From: Pseudobutyrivibrio sp. MD2005 | GTDB lineage: Bacteria > Bacillota > Clostridia > Lachnospirales > Lachnospiraceae | Direction of reading: 5' to 3' | Length of the DNA stretch: 64,000 nt | Assembly (NCBI RefSeq): GCF_000621865.1 | Contig: NZ_JHXE01000009.1 | Span: forward strand, 124,001-188,000 | Shown here: one piece after another, positions 17,837-26,547 of the stretch | Layout: every line of letters starts with the position of its first letter | Numbering within the stretch: the stretch's first letter is position 1 | The notes under the pieces: model-generated | What the model saw: only the letters and a program-made list of their open reading frames with translations | Databases searched by the model: none | Told to the model about the DNA's origin: nothing | Made by a program: the position numbers and the translations under genes

Positions 17837-19354
17837 TTAGCGAGGTGTAATAAGTGACTGTAAGTCTACGCCTGCAGCTGCGCTAGCCTGCGCAATGTAG
17901 CCTGGGTCTGCGGCATTTTTGTAGAAGTCGTAGCCCATTTTGTGAGAGGCATCAGTGTTGCAAAGGCCAGAAACCATGCCTTGAGCAATGTCTCCGACGT
18001 GATCCATCTCACGAGAAATAACAAGGCCATCGATGTAACGATTATTTTCAGCCACGAGGTATGCGTATACTAAAGATGCAGCTTGGAGGTTTTCTCCGTT
18101 TGCACTTGTGTAGCCAACTTCTGAACACTTAACTGTTCGTACAGCACCAGTTGGTGAAAGCATATCTGCTGAACACATAAAGTCTGTCAGCACGTCAATG
18201 TTTGCCATAGTAACATAAGCTGAACTCTGATTGTGTGATACGCCACCACCTGTAGCCCATGCATTTGGAGCATACAAAGGTGCATTGTAAGGATGCACAG
18301 CAAGTCTCCAGTCTACATTACCCTGACTTTTCATAATGTTGTTAAACTTAGTTACAAATTCTTTTCCTGAGATATAGTATGATGCTTCAGCACGTGCCCA
18401 CTGATGATCAATACAGCAGTACACATTAGCAGTTGCATTTTCTGATTTAATTCCGTTGTACATGATTCTAAAAGCGTTAGCGTATTCATTCATGAATACA
18501 TCATTAGAACCACAATTCATATAGTTCCAAAGCCACCATGCATTAACTTCATTACCGATGATAAAGTTATCAACCTGTCCATTTGCTCCACCAGCATAGT
18601 GTCTGCCAAGGAATGAAGCAGCTTCAGCAAGAGCGTTTACACCTTCAGTTGTGTGGGCATTTAATCCATAATAATTATGCGCACCCAGGCCGTCAGCGGC
18701 ATAAGGATTGATATATCCGCCAGAATTAACATCTGCAAGTACGATAACGTTTACTTGCATACCCATTGAATTGTATTTTCTTACAGAATAATCGTATCCT
18801 GCAAGCTTGCCAGGATTGCTTATTACAGATAAAGGAATGTTAAGATTAACCTGTTTTACACCTAAATCTGCAGGCTGATTTAAGTCTGCAATATTCTTCT
18901 CAAGTGCAGGAAGAATTCCCTTCTTACCAAAATCCATACGAGCTGGTGCAGCAGATGCACAACCTTCTGGATTTGTAATGTACATAGAATTAGAAACAGG
19001 AGTTAAAGCTCCACCACTTATAACACATACAGTAAATTTTTTGAAAAGCATTGAATTAGCAGTGCCCTTAGCAAGAGGAACTGAAAATGTAGCAGTGCCT
19101 GCAGCCTGAGCTACATCCACTCCGCTTGGAGCTGTTTGATTTGCATCTGACGCTATTAGATGATACTGCCCATCCTCTGATGCAGCAGAACCACTAGCTG
19201 TAACAATTACATCTGACCCCTGTATAACTACACTACCAATTGTCACAGATGTAGAAGACTTTGCTTCTGCAACTGAGGATGACGTTGCACTAGCCGTCGC
19301 AATTATAATCAATGCGAAGACAATGCTAAATATTCTCTTAGTTAACTTTTTCAT
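17837..19354 (-). CDS. Secreted DUF5722-like glycoside hydrolase
   Basis: 505 residues with a clear signal peptide (MKKLTKRIFSIVFALIIIAT, cleavage after AEA near residue 32). Residues 35-125 form a small beta domain, and the rest looks like a TIM barrel. IIGNEVNAWWLW carries an NE pair typical of the acid/base position of clan GH-A, and VKCSEVGYTSANGE fits the nucleophile strand. DUF5722 is the family I recognise; its substrate is unknown to me. The start at 19354 has AAAGGAG eight bases upstream, better than the frame's earlier starts. It is transcribed convergently to flotillin and is probably a cell-surface or secreted enzyme. Confidence 0.78.
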   Translation of the reverse strand: MKKLTKRIFSIVFALIIIATASATSSSVAEAKSSTSVTIGSVVIQGSDVIVTASGSAASEDGQYHLIASDANQTAPSGVDVAQAAGTATFSVPLAKGTANSMLFKKFTVCVISGGALTPVSNSMYITNPEGCASAAPARMDFGKKGILPALEKNIADLNQPADLGVKQVNLNIPLSVISNPGKLAGYDYSVRKYNSMGMQVNVIVLADVNSGGYINPYAADGLGAHNYYGLNAHTTEGVNALAEAASFLGRHYAGGANGQVDNFIIGNEVNAWWLWNYMNCGSNDVFMNEYANAFRIMYNGIKSENATANVYCCIDHQWARAEASYYISGKEFVTKFNNIMKSQGNVDWRLAVHPYNAPLYAPNAWATGGGVSHNQSSAYVTMANIDVLTDFMCSADMLSPTGAVRTVKCSEVGYTSANGENLQAASLVYAYLVAENNRYIDGLVISREMDHVGDIAQGMVSGLCNTDASHKMGYDFYKNAADPGYIAQASAAAGVDLQSLITPR

Positions 19355-19504
19355 GTTCATTGCTCCTTTCGAGTAAAAAACGGTACAAACCTTAATATAT
19401 ACCCAAAGCATTAAAATTATGTGAAATATCGTGGGATAATTTGTTACCATTCGCAGTCATCATAGACTAAGGACATCCTTATAGCTAAAGAATGCTTTTT
19501 TCTG

Positions 19505-19775
19505 TGAAGGTATAATCTTGGGCTGATATGGGAGGTGGTTATACCTTTTATAATTTATGAGGGATTAATATGAAGTCAAAAAGGTATAACCAGAGTGGGA
19601 ATTTATGGCGGGTTATACCTTTTTGTGGGCAATGAGACACTATATTGAAGTCAAAAAGGTATAACTAGCGAGTGATATTATGGAAAGTTATACCATTTAG
19701 TGAGCTATGGAACATTATATTGAATCTAAAAAGGTATAACTAAGAGCAATAATTATAGATGGTTATACCTATTTA
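19505..19775. repeat. Four-unit 75-bp tandem array, each unit an inverted repeat
   Basis: The motif GGTATAAC and its complement GTTATACC form dyads at 19509/19537, 19583/19612, 19658/19687 and 19733/19762. Left arms are 74, 75 and 75 bases apart. The sequence between dyads (TATATTGAAGTCAAAAAGG and similar) is also related, so these are diverged tandem copies in which the arms have stayed most constant. The array fills most of the 556-base gap between the divergent secreted-glycosidase and SdpI-like genes. The remainder contains a possible -10 TATAAT at 19853-19858 for the latter. Function unknown. Confidence 0.85.
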
Positions 19776-19910
19776 TTCAGCAAGTACAGCCTGTGAAATT
19801 TTTTTTGTTACCAATTTTTGAATTGTGTGTTCATTGATGGAAGAGGGTTCTGTATAATTGAAGACAGTTAAATTAACAAATCGGGCTTTTGGGGGCAAAG
19901 GAGAATAAAT

Positions 19911-20288
19911 ATGTGGTTTTATATTATGATGTTTATCTGTAACTTATTAATTCCGATTGTCATGTTGATATGTGGATTCTTTATGTCCAAATATCCGCCC
20001 AAAGAGATTAATGGAATTATTGGATACAGAACAACTATGTCCAGAAAAAATATGGATACATGGAAGTTTGCACATGATTATTGCGGTAAGTTGTGGCTTA
20101 AACTCGGATTGCTGTTATTAATTCCGACAATTATTATTCAGATACCTTTTTCACATTCGAGTGAAAATGCAATTGGATATATGACACTTATTGTTGAAGG
20201 AATACAGTTTGTGGCTATATTGGGTTCAATTGTGTTTGTGGAAAGAGCTCTTAAGAAAACCTTTGATGAAAATGGTATCAGAAGATAA
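19911..20288 (+). CDS. SdpI family membrane protein
   Basis: 125 residues with three membrane segments. The cytoplasmic loop IIGYRTTMSRKNMDTWKFAHDYCGK is the hallmark of the SdpI/YhfL family (GYRT, S, N, TW, A, G pattern). SdpI of Bacillus subtilis gives immunity to the SdpC toxin. Many relatives, like this one, have no nearby toxin, so a role in antimicrobial-peptide tolerance is inference. The ATG has AAAGGAG upstream. Its last 11 bases overlap the convergent YhcG remnant. Confidence 0.82.
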   Translation: MWFYIMMFICNLLIPIVMLICGFFMSKYPPKEINGIIGYRTTMSRKNMDTWKFAHDYCGKLWLKLGLLLLIPTIIIQIPFSHSSENAIGYMTLIVEGIQFVAILGSIVFVERALKKTFDENGIRR

Positions 20289-20583
20289 ATTCAAATGTAA
20301 ATGGATCTTTTATTGATAAGGCTGTTTCAATATCATTTTCTGCAAGTTTTTCGAGGAGTAACTCTGGCTTCTTACTTATACCAGCTCTAACATACAGGTT
20401 AGTAGGTATCTGCCTTCGCAATTCTCTAACAGTCCATGTTCCCTTTATGCATTCTAATTCATAAAAGAATCTTTCAAAAGAATCTTCTATTTGTATAATT
20501 TCCCTTATATGTGAAAAAGAAAGTCTGCTTATCAAGATTTCAGGTGGAATTTCAAATTTGTGAGACACTGTCTCACAAATCAA
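20278..20583 (-). pseudogene. Remnant of a YhcG-type (DUF1016) nuclease gene
   Basis: A 101-residue reading frame matching only the middle of the DUF1016 N-terminal domain: LSFSHIREIIQIEDSFERFFY, WTVRELRRQIPTNLYVRAGISKKP, and IKDPFTFEFIF. YhcG proteins are about 350 residues with a C-terminal PD-(D/E)XK nuclease domain. Here the start of the N-domain and all of the nuclease are gone. A 25-bp palindrome sits over its first codons. It is probably a decayed defence or phage-exchange gene. A short functional protein cannot be excluded, but no strong ribosome site is seen. Confidence 0.7.
20556..20580. repeat. 25-bp perfect palindrome
   Basis: TTTGTGAGACA (20557-20567), a central C, then TGTCTCACAAA (20569-20579), extended by one A/T pair. 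It overlaps the 5' end of the YhcG remnant. It could be an operator of the original gene or the scar of a rearrangement. Confidence 0.7.
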
Positions 20584-20701
20584 ATAAATAATAGTGGTTC
20601 CTAGTAGGGTTCCCTTTCGGGGGACTGTGAGTGACCAAAGAAAATATGCACGAAATTTTTGTGAAAATTTTGTGGCAAAAAGAGAAAAGGGGGAAGGGAT
20701 G

Positions 20702-20762
20702 TTGACGAAAATGGGGGGGATAAGCTATGATTCTACTTAGTTACTGGAAACGTTCCCAGTAA
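20702..20762 (+). promoter_or_regulatory. Promoter and LacI/cre-type operator of the maltodextrin regulator
   Basis: TTGACG (20702-20707) and TATGAT (20726-20731), spacing 18, predict a start near 20738. A dyad at 20741-20762, arms TTACTGGAAA and CGTTCCCAGTAA, covers the first transcribed bases. Its core fits the cre consensus TGNAANCGNTNNCA, so it could bind CcpA, the LacI-type regulator encoded just downstream, or both. This suggests autoregulation. I see no second copy before the binding-protein gene at 21869. Confidence 0.75.
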
Positions 20763-20783
20763 CGGTTCCAAAAAGGGGATATT

Positions 20784-21788
20784 ATGACAATAAAAGATAT
20801 AGCTCGTCTTGCAGGGGTGAGCGTTAGTACAGTTTCTAGAGTATTAAATGATCACCCGGATGTAAGTGAAACAGCAAAAGAAAAGGTAATGCAGGTTGTG
20901 GCGGAATATAATTACATTCCAAACACAAATGCAAGAGAATTAGGAAAGACATCAACAGATAATATTGGAGTGGTTGTGAGAGGTATGTCCAATCCATTCT
21001 ATACAGATATTATCACTGCCATTGGTAGATGTATTGAAGATGCAGGATATACAATGGTGCTTCAGCAGATTGGAGCAGGTGATGATGAAATAATGACGGC
21101 TGCCAGAATGGAGCGTGATAAGCGTCTGCTAGGCCTCGTCTTCCTTGGTGGTAAGTTAGATTACACAAAAGAACAGATGAAAAATATCAATGTGCCTTAT
21201 GTTTGCTGCACATTTAGTAATGAATATGGAAACCTTGATGATAAAGATTATTCAAGTGTTTGTATAGATGATAAACAGACGGCTTATGAGGCTGTGGAAA
21301 AACTGTTTAAGTTGGGACACAGAAAGATAGCAGTTTTGTTGTCTACAATAGACGATGGCTCTATCAGTCAGCTGAGATTTTCTGGTTATGAAAGGGCTCT
21401 TAAGGATTTTGGCTTAGAGGTAGATGAGGATTTGATCATCGAAGTTAATAGCTATAATATCGCAAATGCGTATCAGGAAATGAAGAAATGGCTGAAGAAG
21501 GAGCATGAGTGCACAGCCCTGTTTGCAATATCCGACAACATGGCTATGGGAGCAATGAAGGCGCTGAAGGAGGCTAATAAAAAGGTTCCTGATGATATGG
21601 CAGTTATCGCTATTGATGGAATCGAAGCATCAGAGTATATGAATCCGGAGCTTTCTACATTGTGCCAGCCAATGGAAAAAATAGGAAAAGAAGCTGGAAA
21701 GCTTTTGATAGATATTATTCAAGAGAATAAGACAAATAAACATATCATTCTAAAGACTAGTCTTAGAAAAGGGGAGACACTTAAATAA
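20784..21788 (+). CDS. LacI-family transcriptional regulator of sugar use
   Basis: 334 residues. The N-terminal HTH (TIKDIARLAGVSVSTVSRVL, residues 2-21) and hinge are typical. Residues 60-330 form the periplasmic-binding-protein-like sugar domain. The ATG has AAAAGGGG upstream. It stands directly before an ABC sugar importer and malQ, so maltodextrin or a related alpha-glucan sugar is the probable effector. A cre-like dyad over its own transcription start implies autoregulation. Whether it represses or activates cannot be read from the sequence. Confidence 0.9.
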   Translation: MTIKDIARLAGVSVSTVSRVLNDHPDVSETAKEKVMQVVAEYNYIPNTNARELGKTSTDNIGVVVRGMSNPFYTDIITAIGRCIEDAGYTMVLQQIGAGDDEIMTAARMERDKRLLGLVFLGGKLDYTKEQMKNINVPYVCCTFSNEYGNLDDKDYSSVCIDDKQTAYEAVEKLFKLGHRKIAVLLSTIDDGSISQLRFSGYERALKDFGLEVDEDLIIEVNSYNIANAYQEMKKWLKKEHECTALFAISDNMAMGAMKALKEANKKVPDDMAVIAIDGIEASEYMNPELSTLCQPMEKIGKEAGKLLIDIIQENKTNKHIILKTSLRKGETLK

Positions 21789-21868
21789 TTACCTGGTTTT
21801 TACATAAGGATGTAAGAATCCTTGTGTTGAAGCAAATATAATGTTATGCACAAAGGAGAGTGTAAGAA

Positions 21869-23155
21869 ATGAAGATGAAGAGAGTATTGGCATTGGGGTT
21901 AATAGCTTTAATGTCGACAGCTGCATTTGCAGCATGTGGTTCGTCAAATTCTGGGGACGCAAATGAGGGAGGCCAGGTTTATTATCTCAATTTTAAACCA
22001 GAGGCTGATGAGGCTTGGCAGGAGATAGCTGCTAAGTACACAGAGGAGACAGGTGTACCAGTTACAGTAATTACAGCGGCGTCCGGTACATACGAAGAGA
22101 CATTATCCTCTGAGATTATTAAGGATGAAGCTCCTACATTATTCCAGGTAAATGGACCTGTAGGTCTTGAAAACTGGAAAGACTATTGTTACGACTTGAA
22201 AGATTCATCTCTTTATAATGAACTTACAAGCGATTCATATGCATTGTATGACGGGGATGCAGTTGCAGGAATTGGCTATGTAATCGAATCTTATGGACTT
22301 ATCGTAAACACTGAGTTATTAGAAAAAGCCGGTTACACTTTAGATGATATTGCAAGTTTTGATGATTTAAAGAAGGTTGCTGAGGATATTACAGCACGTT
22401 CTGATGAACTTGGATTTTCAGCATTTACATCAGCAGGAATGGACGGTTCATCTGACTGGAGATTTAAGACACACCTTGCAAACCTTCCAATCTATTTTGA
22501 GTATCAGGACAAAGGCATCAACTCAACAGATGCAATTGAAGGAAAGTACTTAGATAACTACAAGGCAATTTGGGATTTATACATCAACAATGCAACATGT
22601 GCACCAGGGGATTTAGCTGGTAAGACAGGTGACGATGCTGAGAATGAATTTGCAAATGGTCAGGCTGTGTTCTTCCAGAATGGTTCGTGGGAATATAAGC
22701 CATTGACAGAGAAGGGCATGACAGATGATCAGCTTGCAATGATTCCAATTTACATTGGCGCAGGCGATGAGGCTAAGCAGGGACTTTGCACAGGTACAGA
22801 GAATTACTGGTGTGTAAACTCTGATGCTTCAGAGGAAGATATTCAAGCTACAATCGACTTCTTAACATGGATGGTAACATCTGATGAAGGAACAGCAATG
22901 CTTTCAGATCAGATTGGTGTTATCCCATTTAAGAATGCAGCTGAAACAACAAATTTATTTGTTCTTAATGACAAAGCATATACAGATGCTGGTAAGGTAC
23001 CAGTTTCTTGGAACTTTACAACAATGCCTTCAGAGGAATGGAAAAATGGTGTTGGCTCAGCACTTACATCATACGCTGCAGGCACAGGATCATGGGATGA
23101 TGTTGTGAAAGCATTTGTTGATGGTTGGTCATCAGAATATGCAGCAGCACATTAG
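21869..23155 (+). CDS. ABC transporter sugar-binding lipoprotein
   Basis: 428 residues. A signal peptide ends in the lipobox AAFAAC with Cys23, so the protein is anchored outside the membrane. The body resembles maltose/maltodextrin-type extracellular solute-binding proteins (family 1): VYYLNFKPEADEAWQEIAA, FFQNGSWEYKPL, and a C-terminal lobe with WNFTTMPSEEW. The ATG follows AAAGGAG. Two permease genes and malQ follow, making alpha-1,4-glucan oligosaccharides the likely substrate. No dedicated ATPase gene is in the operon; a shared MsmX-type ATPase elsewhere is expected. A stem-loop follows the gene. Confidence 0.9.
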   Translation: MKMKRVLALGLIALMSTAAFAACGSSNSGDANEGGQVYYLNFKPEADEAWQEIAAKYTEETGVPVTVITAASGTYEETLSSEIIKDEAPTLFQVNGPVGLENWKDYCYDLKDSSLYNELTSDSYALYDGDAVAGIGYVIESYGLIVNTELLEKAGYTLDDIASFDDLKKVAEDITARSDELGFSAFTSAGMDGSSDWRFKTHLANLPIYFEYQDKGINSTDAIEGKYLDNYKAIWDLYINNATCAPGDLAGKTGDDAENEFANGQAVFFQNGSWEYKPLTEKGMTDDQLAMIPIYIGAGDEAKQGLCTGTENYWCVNSDASEEDIQATIDFLTWMVTSDEGTAMLSDQIGVIPFKNAAETTNLFVLNDKAYTDAGKVPVSWNFTTMPSEEWKNGVGSALTSYAAGTGSWDDVVKAFVDGWSSEYAAAH

Positions 23156-23191
23156 TGATAATAGTTTTTCTTCTTTTTTATTCTTCTAAAT

Positions 23192-23216
23192 AAGGAGGGC
23201 AAATAAAGCCCTCCTT
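23192..23216 (+). promoter_or_regulatory. Intercistronic stem-loop between binding protein and permease
   Basis: AAGGAGGGC (23192-23200) pairs with GCCCTCCTT (23208-23216) around a 7-base loop, followed only by GAATTTT. It probably works as a partial terminator or 3' stabiliser that keeps the binding protein more abundant than the permeases. Confidence 0.7.
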
Positions 23217-23235
23217 GAATTTTGAAAGGGACATT

Positions 23236-24087
23236 ATGGAAAAAGCAATTAGAAAGTATTGGCCTGTATTTGTGCTGCCTACTCTTGCAGCATTCTGTGT
23301 TGGATTTATATATCCATTTGTTCAGGGGCTTTATTTATCATTTTGTAGATTTACAACAATTAAAAAAGCAACATTTAATGGAATTGATAATTATGCGTAT
23401 GCGCTAGGAGATGGCGAATTTTGGCATTCTTTCTGGTTCACAGCGCTTTTCACTGTGGTTTCAACAGTGCTTATAAATGTTATCGCATTTACGATAGCGT
23501 TAGCTCTTACAAATAAAATTAAGGGCTCAAATATCTTCAGAACAGTATTCTTTATGCCAAACCTTGTAGGTGGTATTGTTTTGGGATATATTTGGCAAAT
23601 CTTATTAAATTGCGTATTGGCATCATTAGAAAAACCGCTACTAGCACTTAATCCAACCTATGGTTTTATAGGTTTGACCATTCTTATGTGCTGGCAGCAG
23701 ATTGGTTACATGATGATTATATATATAGCTGGTCTTCAGTCTATTCCAGATGATTATATTGAGGCAGCTAAGATAGATGGCGCTACAACAGGACAGATAT
23801 TGTTCAAGATTAAAATCCCAAATGTTATGCCATCAATAACAATCTGTAGTTTCCTAACTATCACAAACGGATTTAAGTTGTTTGATCAGAACCTTGCATT
23901 GACAGGCGGTGAGCCAGCTCATGCATCAGAAATGTTAGCACTTAATATTTATAATACCTTCTACAGTCGTTCAGGACCTCAGTGGAAAGGATATGGACAG
24001 GCTAAAGCGGTTATATTCTGTATTATGGTAATTATTATCTCCATGATTCAGTTGAAATTTACTAAATCAAAGGAGGTACAGCAATAA
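23236..24087 (+). CDS. ABC sugar permease, MalF type
   Basis: 283 residues from the ATG with GAAAGGG five bases upstream; the frame opens earlier, but no ribosome site supports that. Six membrane segments. The EAA loop that contacts the ATPase is visible as YIEAAKIDGATTGQILFKIKIPN. It has the length and layout of carbohydrate-uptake-1 permeases of the MalF/UgpA kind without the long N-terminal extension of enteric MalF. Its TAA overlaps the ATG of the partner permease by one base, so the two are co-translated in equal amounts. Confidence 0.9.
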   Translation: MEKAIRKYWPVFVLPTLAAFCVGFIYPFVQGLYLSFCRFTTIKKATFNGIDNYAYALGDGEFWHSFWFTALFTVVSTVLINVIAFTIALALTNKIKGSNIFRTVFFMPNLVGGIVLGYIWQILLNCVLASLEKPLLALNPTYGFIGLTILMCWQQIGYMMIIYIAGLQSIPDDYIEAAKIDGATTGQILFKIKIPNVMPSITICSFLTITNGFKLFDQNLALTGGEPAHASEMLALNIYNTFYSRSGPQWKGYGQAKAVIFCIMVIIISMIQLKFTKSKEVQQ

Positions 24088-24929
24088 TGAAAACAAAAGA
24101 AAATGTGGCAAGAATAATTGTCTTTATCATACTTTGTGTACTTGCGGTGGTTTGGGTTTATCCTGTATTTATGATTTTAATCAACTCCCTCAAGGGCGAA
24201 GCATTTATAAGTACAACATCGGTATTTCAGATTCCGGATGCAAAAAGCTTTGTGGGCTTAGCAAACTATACTAATGCATTATCATCTAAGGGATTTGCAG
24301 CAGCATTTGGCTACAGTTTAGTAATAACACTTTCTTCTGTTGTGTTAATCCTGATTTGTACATCCATGTGTGCCTGGTATATTACACGTGTTCGCGGAAT
24401 TTTCCCAAAAGTGTGTTATGCTTTATTTGTATTTTCAATGGTAGTACCTTTTCAGATGCTTATGTTTACACTGTCATCAACAGCTGACAGAATGGATTTA
24501 GATACTCCATTTAATATCTGCATTATTTACTTGGGATTTGGCGCAGGCTTGGCTGTATTTATGTTCACAGGATTTATGAAGTCTATTCCTCTGGAAATTG
24601 AAGAGGCAGCAATGATAGATGGCTGTAATCCTATACAGACATTCTTCCAGATCGTACTACCAATACTTAAGCCAACACTTATTTCAGTGGCAATTCTCGA
24701 AACTATGTGGCTATGGAACGATTATTTACTTCCATACTTAGTATTAGACAGAAAGAAATATATGACAGTCCCAATTCTTATCCAGTACTTCAGAGGAAGC
24801 TACGGACATGTTGAAATGGGACCAATGATGGCATGTATTATGATGACAGTTTTACCAATTATAATAATGTACATTTGCCTACAGAAATATATTATTAAGG
24901 GCGTTATTGCAGGAGCAGTAAAGGGATAG
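24087..24929 (+). CDS. ABC sugar permease, MalG type
   Basis: 280 residues with six membrane segments. The EAA loop reads EIEEAAMIDGCNPIQTFFQIVLPI, the conserved coupling helix. MalG/UgpE-like permeases pair with the MalF-type protein encoded immediately upstream (one-base overlap). The AAAGGAGG for this gene lies in the 3' end of the upstream gene. malQ starts ten bases after the stop, so imported oligosaccharides are handed to a cytoplasmic glucanotransferase. Confidence 0.92.
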   Translation: MKTKENVARIIVFIILCVLAVVWVYPVFMILINSLKGEAFISTTSVFQIPDAKSFVGLANYTNALSSKGFAAAFGYSLVITLSSVVLILICTSMCAWYITRVRGIFPKVCYALFVFSMVVPFQMLMFTLSSTADRMDLDTPFNICIIYLGFGAGLAVFMFTGFMKSIPLEIEEAAMIDGCNPIQTFFQIVLPILKPTLISVAILETMWLWNDYLLPYLVLDRKKYMTVPILIQYFRGSYGHVEMGPMMACIMMTVLPIIIMYICLQKYIIKGVIAGAVKG

Positions 24930-24939
24930 GAGAAAACAT

Positions 24940-26439
24940 ATGAAAAGAAGCAGTGGGATTTTACTTCCTGTATCATCATTACCATCACCTTATGGAATAG
25001 GAACATTTGGTAAGGCAGCATATGAATTTGCAGATTTCCTAAAGGAATCGGGACAGAAATATTGGCAAGTATTACCACTAGGGCCAACGAGCTATGGTGA
25101 TAGCCCATATCAAAGCTTTTCAACTAATGCAGGAAATCCTTACTTCATTGACCTTGATATGCTAAAGGAAGATGGACTTTTGACAAAAGCTGAGATAGAA
25201 GCGGAGAATTGGGGAACAAATCCTCGCTATGTTGATTATGGCCAGATTTACATTAGTCGCTTTAAAGTTCTTCGCAAGGCCAAAGAGCGTGGCTACAAGG
25301 ATATGATAGATGAGGTGAATAGCTTTAAAAATGATAATCCCTGGGTAGAAAATTATGCCCTCTTTATGTCACTTAAAAAGCATTTCGACCAGCGCAGCTG
25401 GCAAGAGTGGCCAGAAGAAGATATTAGAATGCATGAGAAATCTGCAGTAGAAAGATACACAAAAGAGCTTTCGGATGATATTGAGTTCTTTATCTTTATT
25501 CAATATCTGTTCTTTAAACAGTGGGATAAACTGAAAAAATATATAAATGGCATTGGTGTTGAAATCATAGGTGATTTGCCGATTTATGTGGCATTGGATT
25601 CCTGTGATGTATGGGCAGAGCCAGAGTTTTTCAGCTTGGATGAAGAAAACTATCCAGTAGAGGTTGCAGGTGTTCCGCCTGATTATTTCAGCGCAGATGG
25701 ACAGCTTTGGGGAAATCCATGCTACAATTGGAAAGCTATGAAAGCAGATAACTACAATTGGTGGATCCGAAGAATTGCAGGGGCAGTAAAGCTTTATGAT
25801 GTTTTAAGAATAGATCATTTTAGAGGCTTTGATGAATACTGGGCAGTTCCAGCAGGAGATGACACTGCAAAGAATGGAAAGTGGAAAAAAGGCCCAGGCA
25901 TGGATTTGGTAGGACTTTTGTCTAAAGAATTTTCTGATACCCAGTTTATTGCTGAAGATTTGGGGGAGCCATCGCCTACCGTTGTGCAGCTTCTTAAAGA
26001 TAGTAAATGGCCTGGCATGAAGGTACTTGGATTTGCCTTTGACTCAGGCGAACCAAATAATTACCAGCCTCATTCCTATGATAAAAATTGCGTATGCTAT
26101 ACGGGCACTCATGACAATGCACCTATTATGGAATGGTACAAAGATGCTAAAAAGCAAGATAGCAATTACGCTAAAAAATACATGGGAATCTCATTGTTTG
26201 AAAGATTCAACTGGGGGATGATTAGAGGCGGAATGAGCTCTGTTGCAGATCTTTTCGTGGCTCAAATGCAAGACTATTTGGGACTTGGAAAGAACAATCG
26301 CATAAATGTGCCTGGAACAAAGAGTGGCAATTGGCAGTGGAGATTGTTGGAAGGTGAAAATACTTCCAAACTGGCAAAAAAGATATATAATCTAAGTGTT
26401 ATGTACGAACGTTGTGCTTTTTCCAAAGAATTAAAGTAA
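24940..26439 (+). CDS. malQ: 4-alpha-glucanotransferase (amylomaltase)
   Basis: 499 residues, GH77. It transfers alpha-1,4-glucan segments and releases glucose from maltodextrins in the cytoplasm. Family landmarks: RSSGILLPVSSLPSPYGIGT at the N-terminus, IGDLPIYVALDSCDVWAEPE, the nucleophile region LRIDHFRGFDEYWAVP, the acid/base region FIAEDLGEPSP, and CYTGTHDNAPIMEW. It is the last gene of the ABC importer operon and is closed by a terminator. Full length; ATG with AGGAGAAA upstream. Confidence 0.95.
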   Translation: MKRSSGILLPVSSLPSPYGIGTFGKAAYEFADFLKESGQKYWQVLPLGPTSYGDSPYQSFSTNAGNPYFIDLDMLKEDGLLTKAEIEAENWGTNPRYVDYGQIYISRFKVLRKAKERGYKDMIDEVNSFKNDNPWVENYALFMSLKKHFDQRSWQEWPEEDIRMHEKSAVERYTKELSDDIEFFIFIQYLFFKQWDKLKKYINGIGVEIIGDLPIYVALDSCDVWAEPEFFSLDEENYPVEVAGVPPDYFSADGQLWGNPCYNWKAMKADNYNWWIRRIAGAVKLYDVLRIDHFRGFDEYWAVPAGDDTAKNGKWKKGPGMDLVGLLSKEFSDTQFIAEDLGEPSPTVVQLLKDSKWPGMKVLGFAFDSGEPNNYQPHSYDKNCVCYTGTHDNAPIMEWYKDAKKQDSNYAKKYMGISLFERFNWGMIRGGMSSVADLFVAQMQDYLGLGKNNRINVPGTKSGNWQWRLLEGENTSKLAKKIYNLSVMYERCAFSKELK

Positions 26440-26442
26440 TAT

Positions 26443-26486
26443 AAAATCCATGTGTTAGACGTTAATGTTTATCACATGGATTTTTT
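26443..26486 (+). terminator. Rho-independent terminator after malQ
   Basis: AAAATCCATGTG (26443-26454) pairs with CACATGGATTTT (26473-26484) and continues as T. Confidence 0.88.
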
Positions 26487-26547
26487 GATTTCTACTACTT
26501 TGTGTGGTAAACTTGACCGAGATTCGATTTGACATGGAGGATAAGGC

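Noticed and set aside
19505-19775. CRISPR-like array
   Set aside because: The constant element is only an 8-9 base dyad, the intervening sequence is itself homologous between units, and there are no cas genes. It is a diverged tandem repeat.
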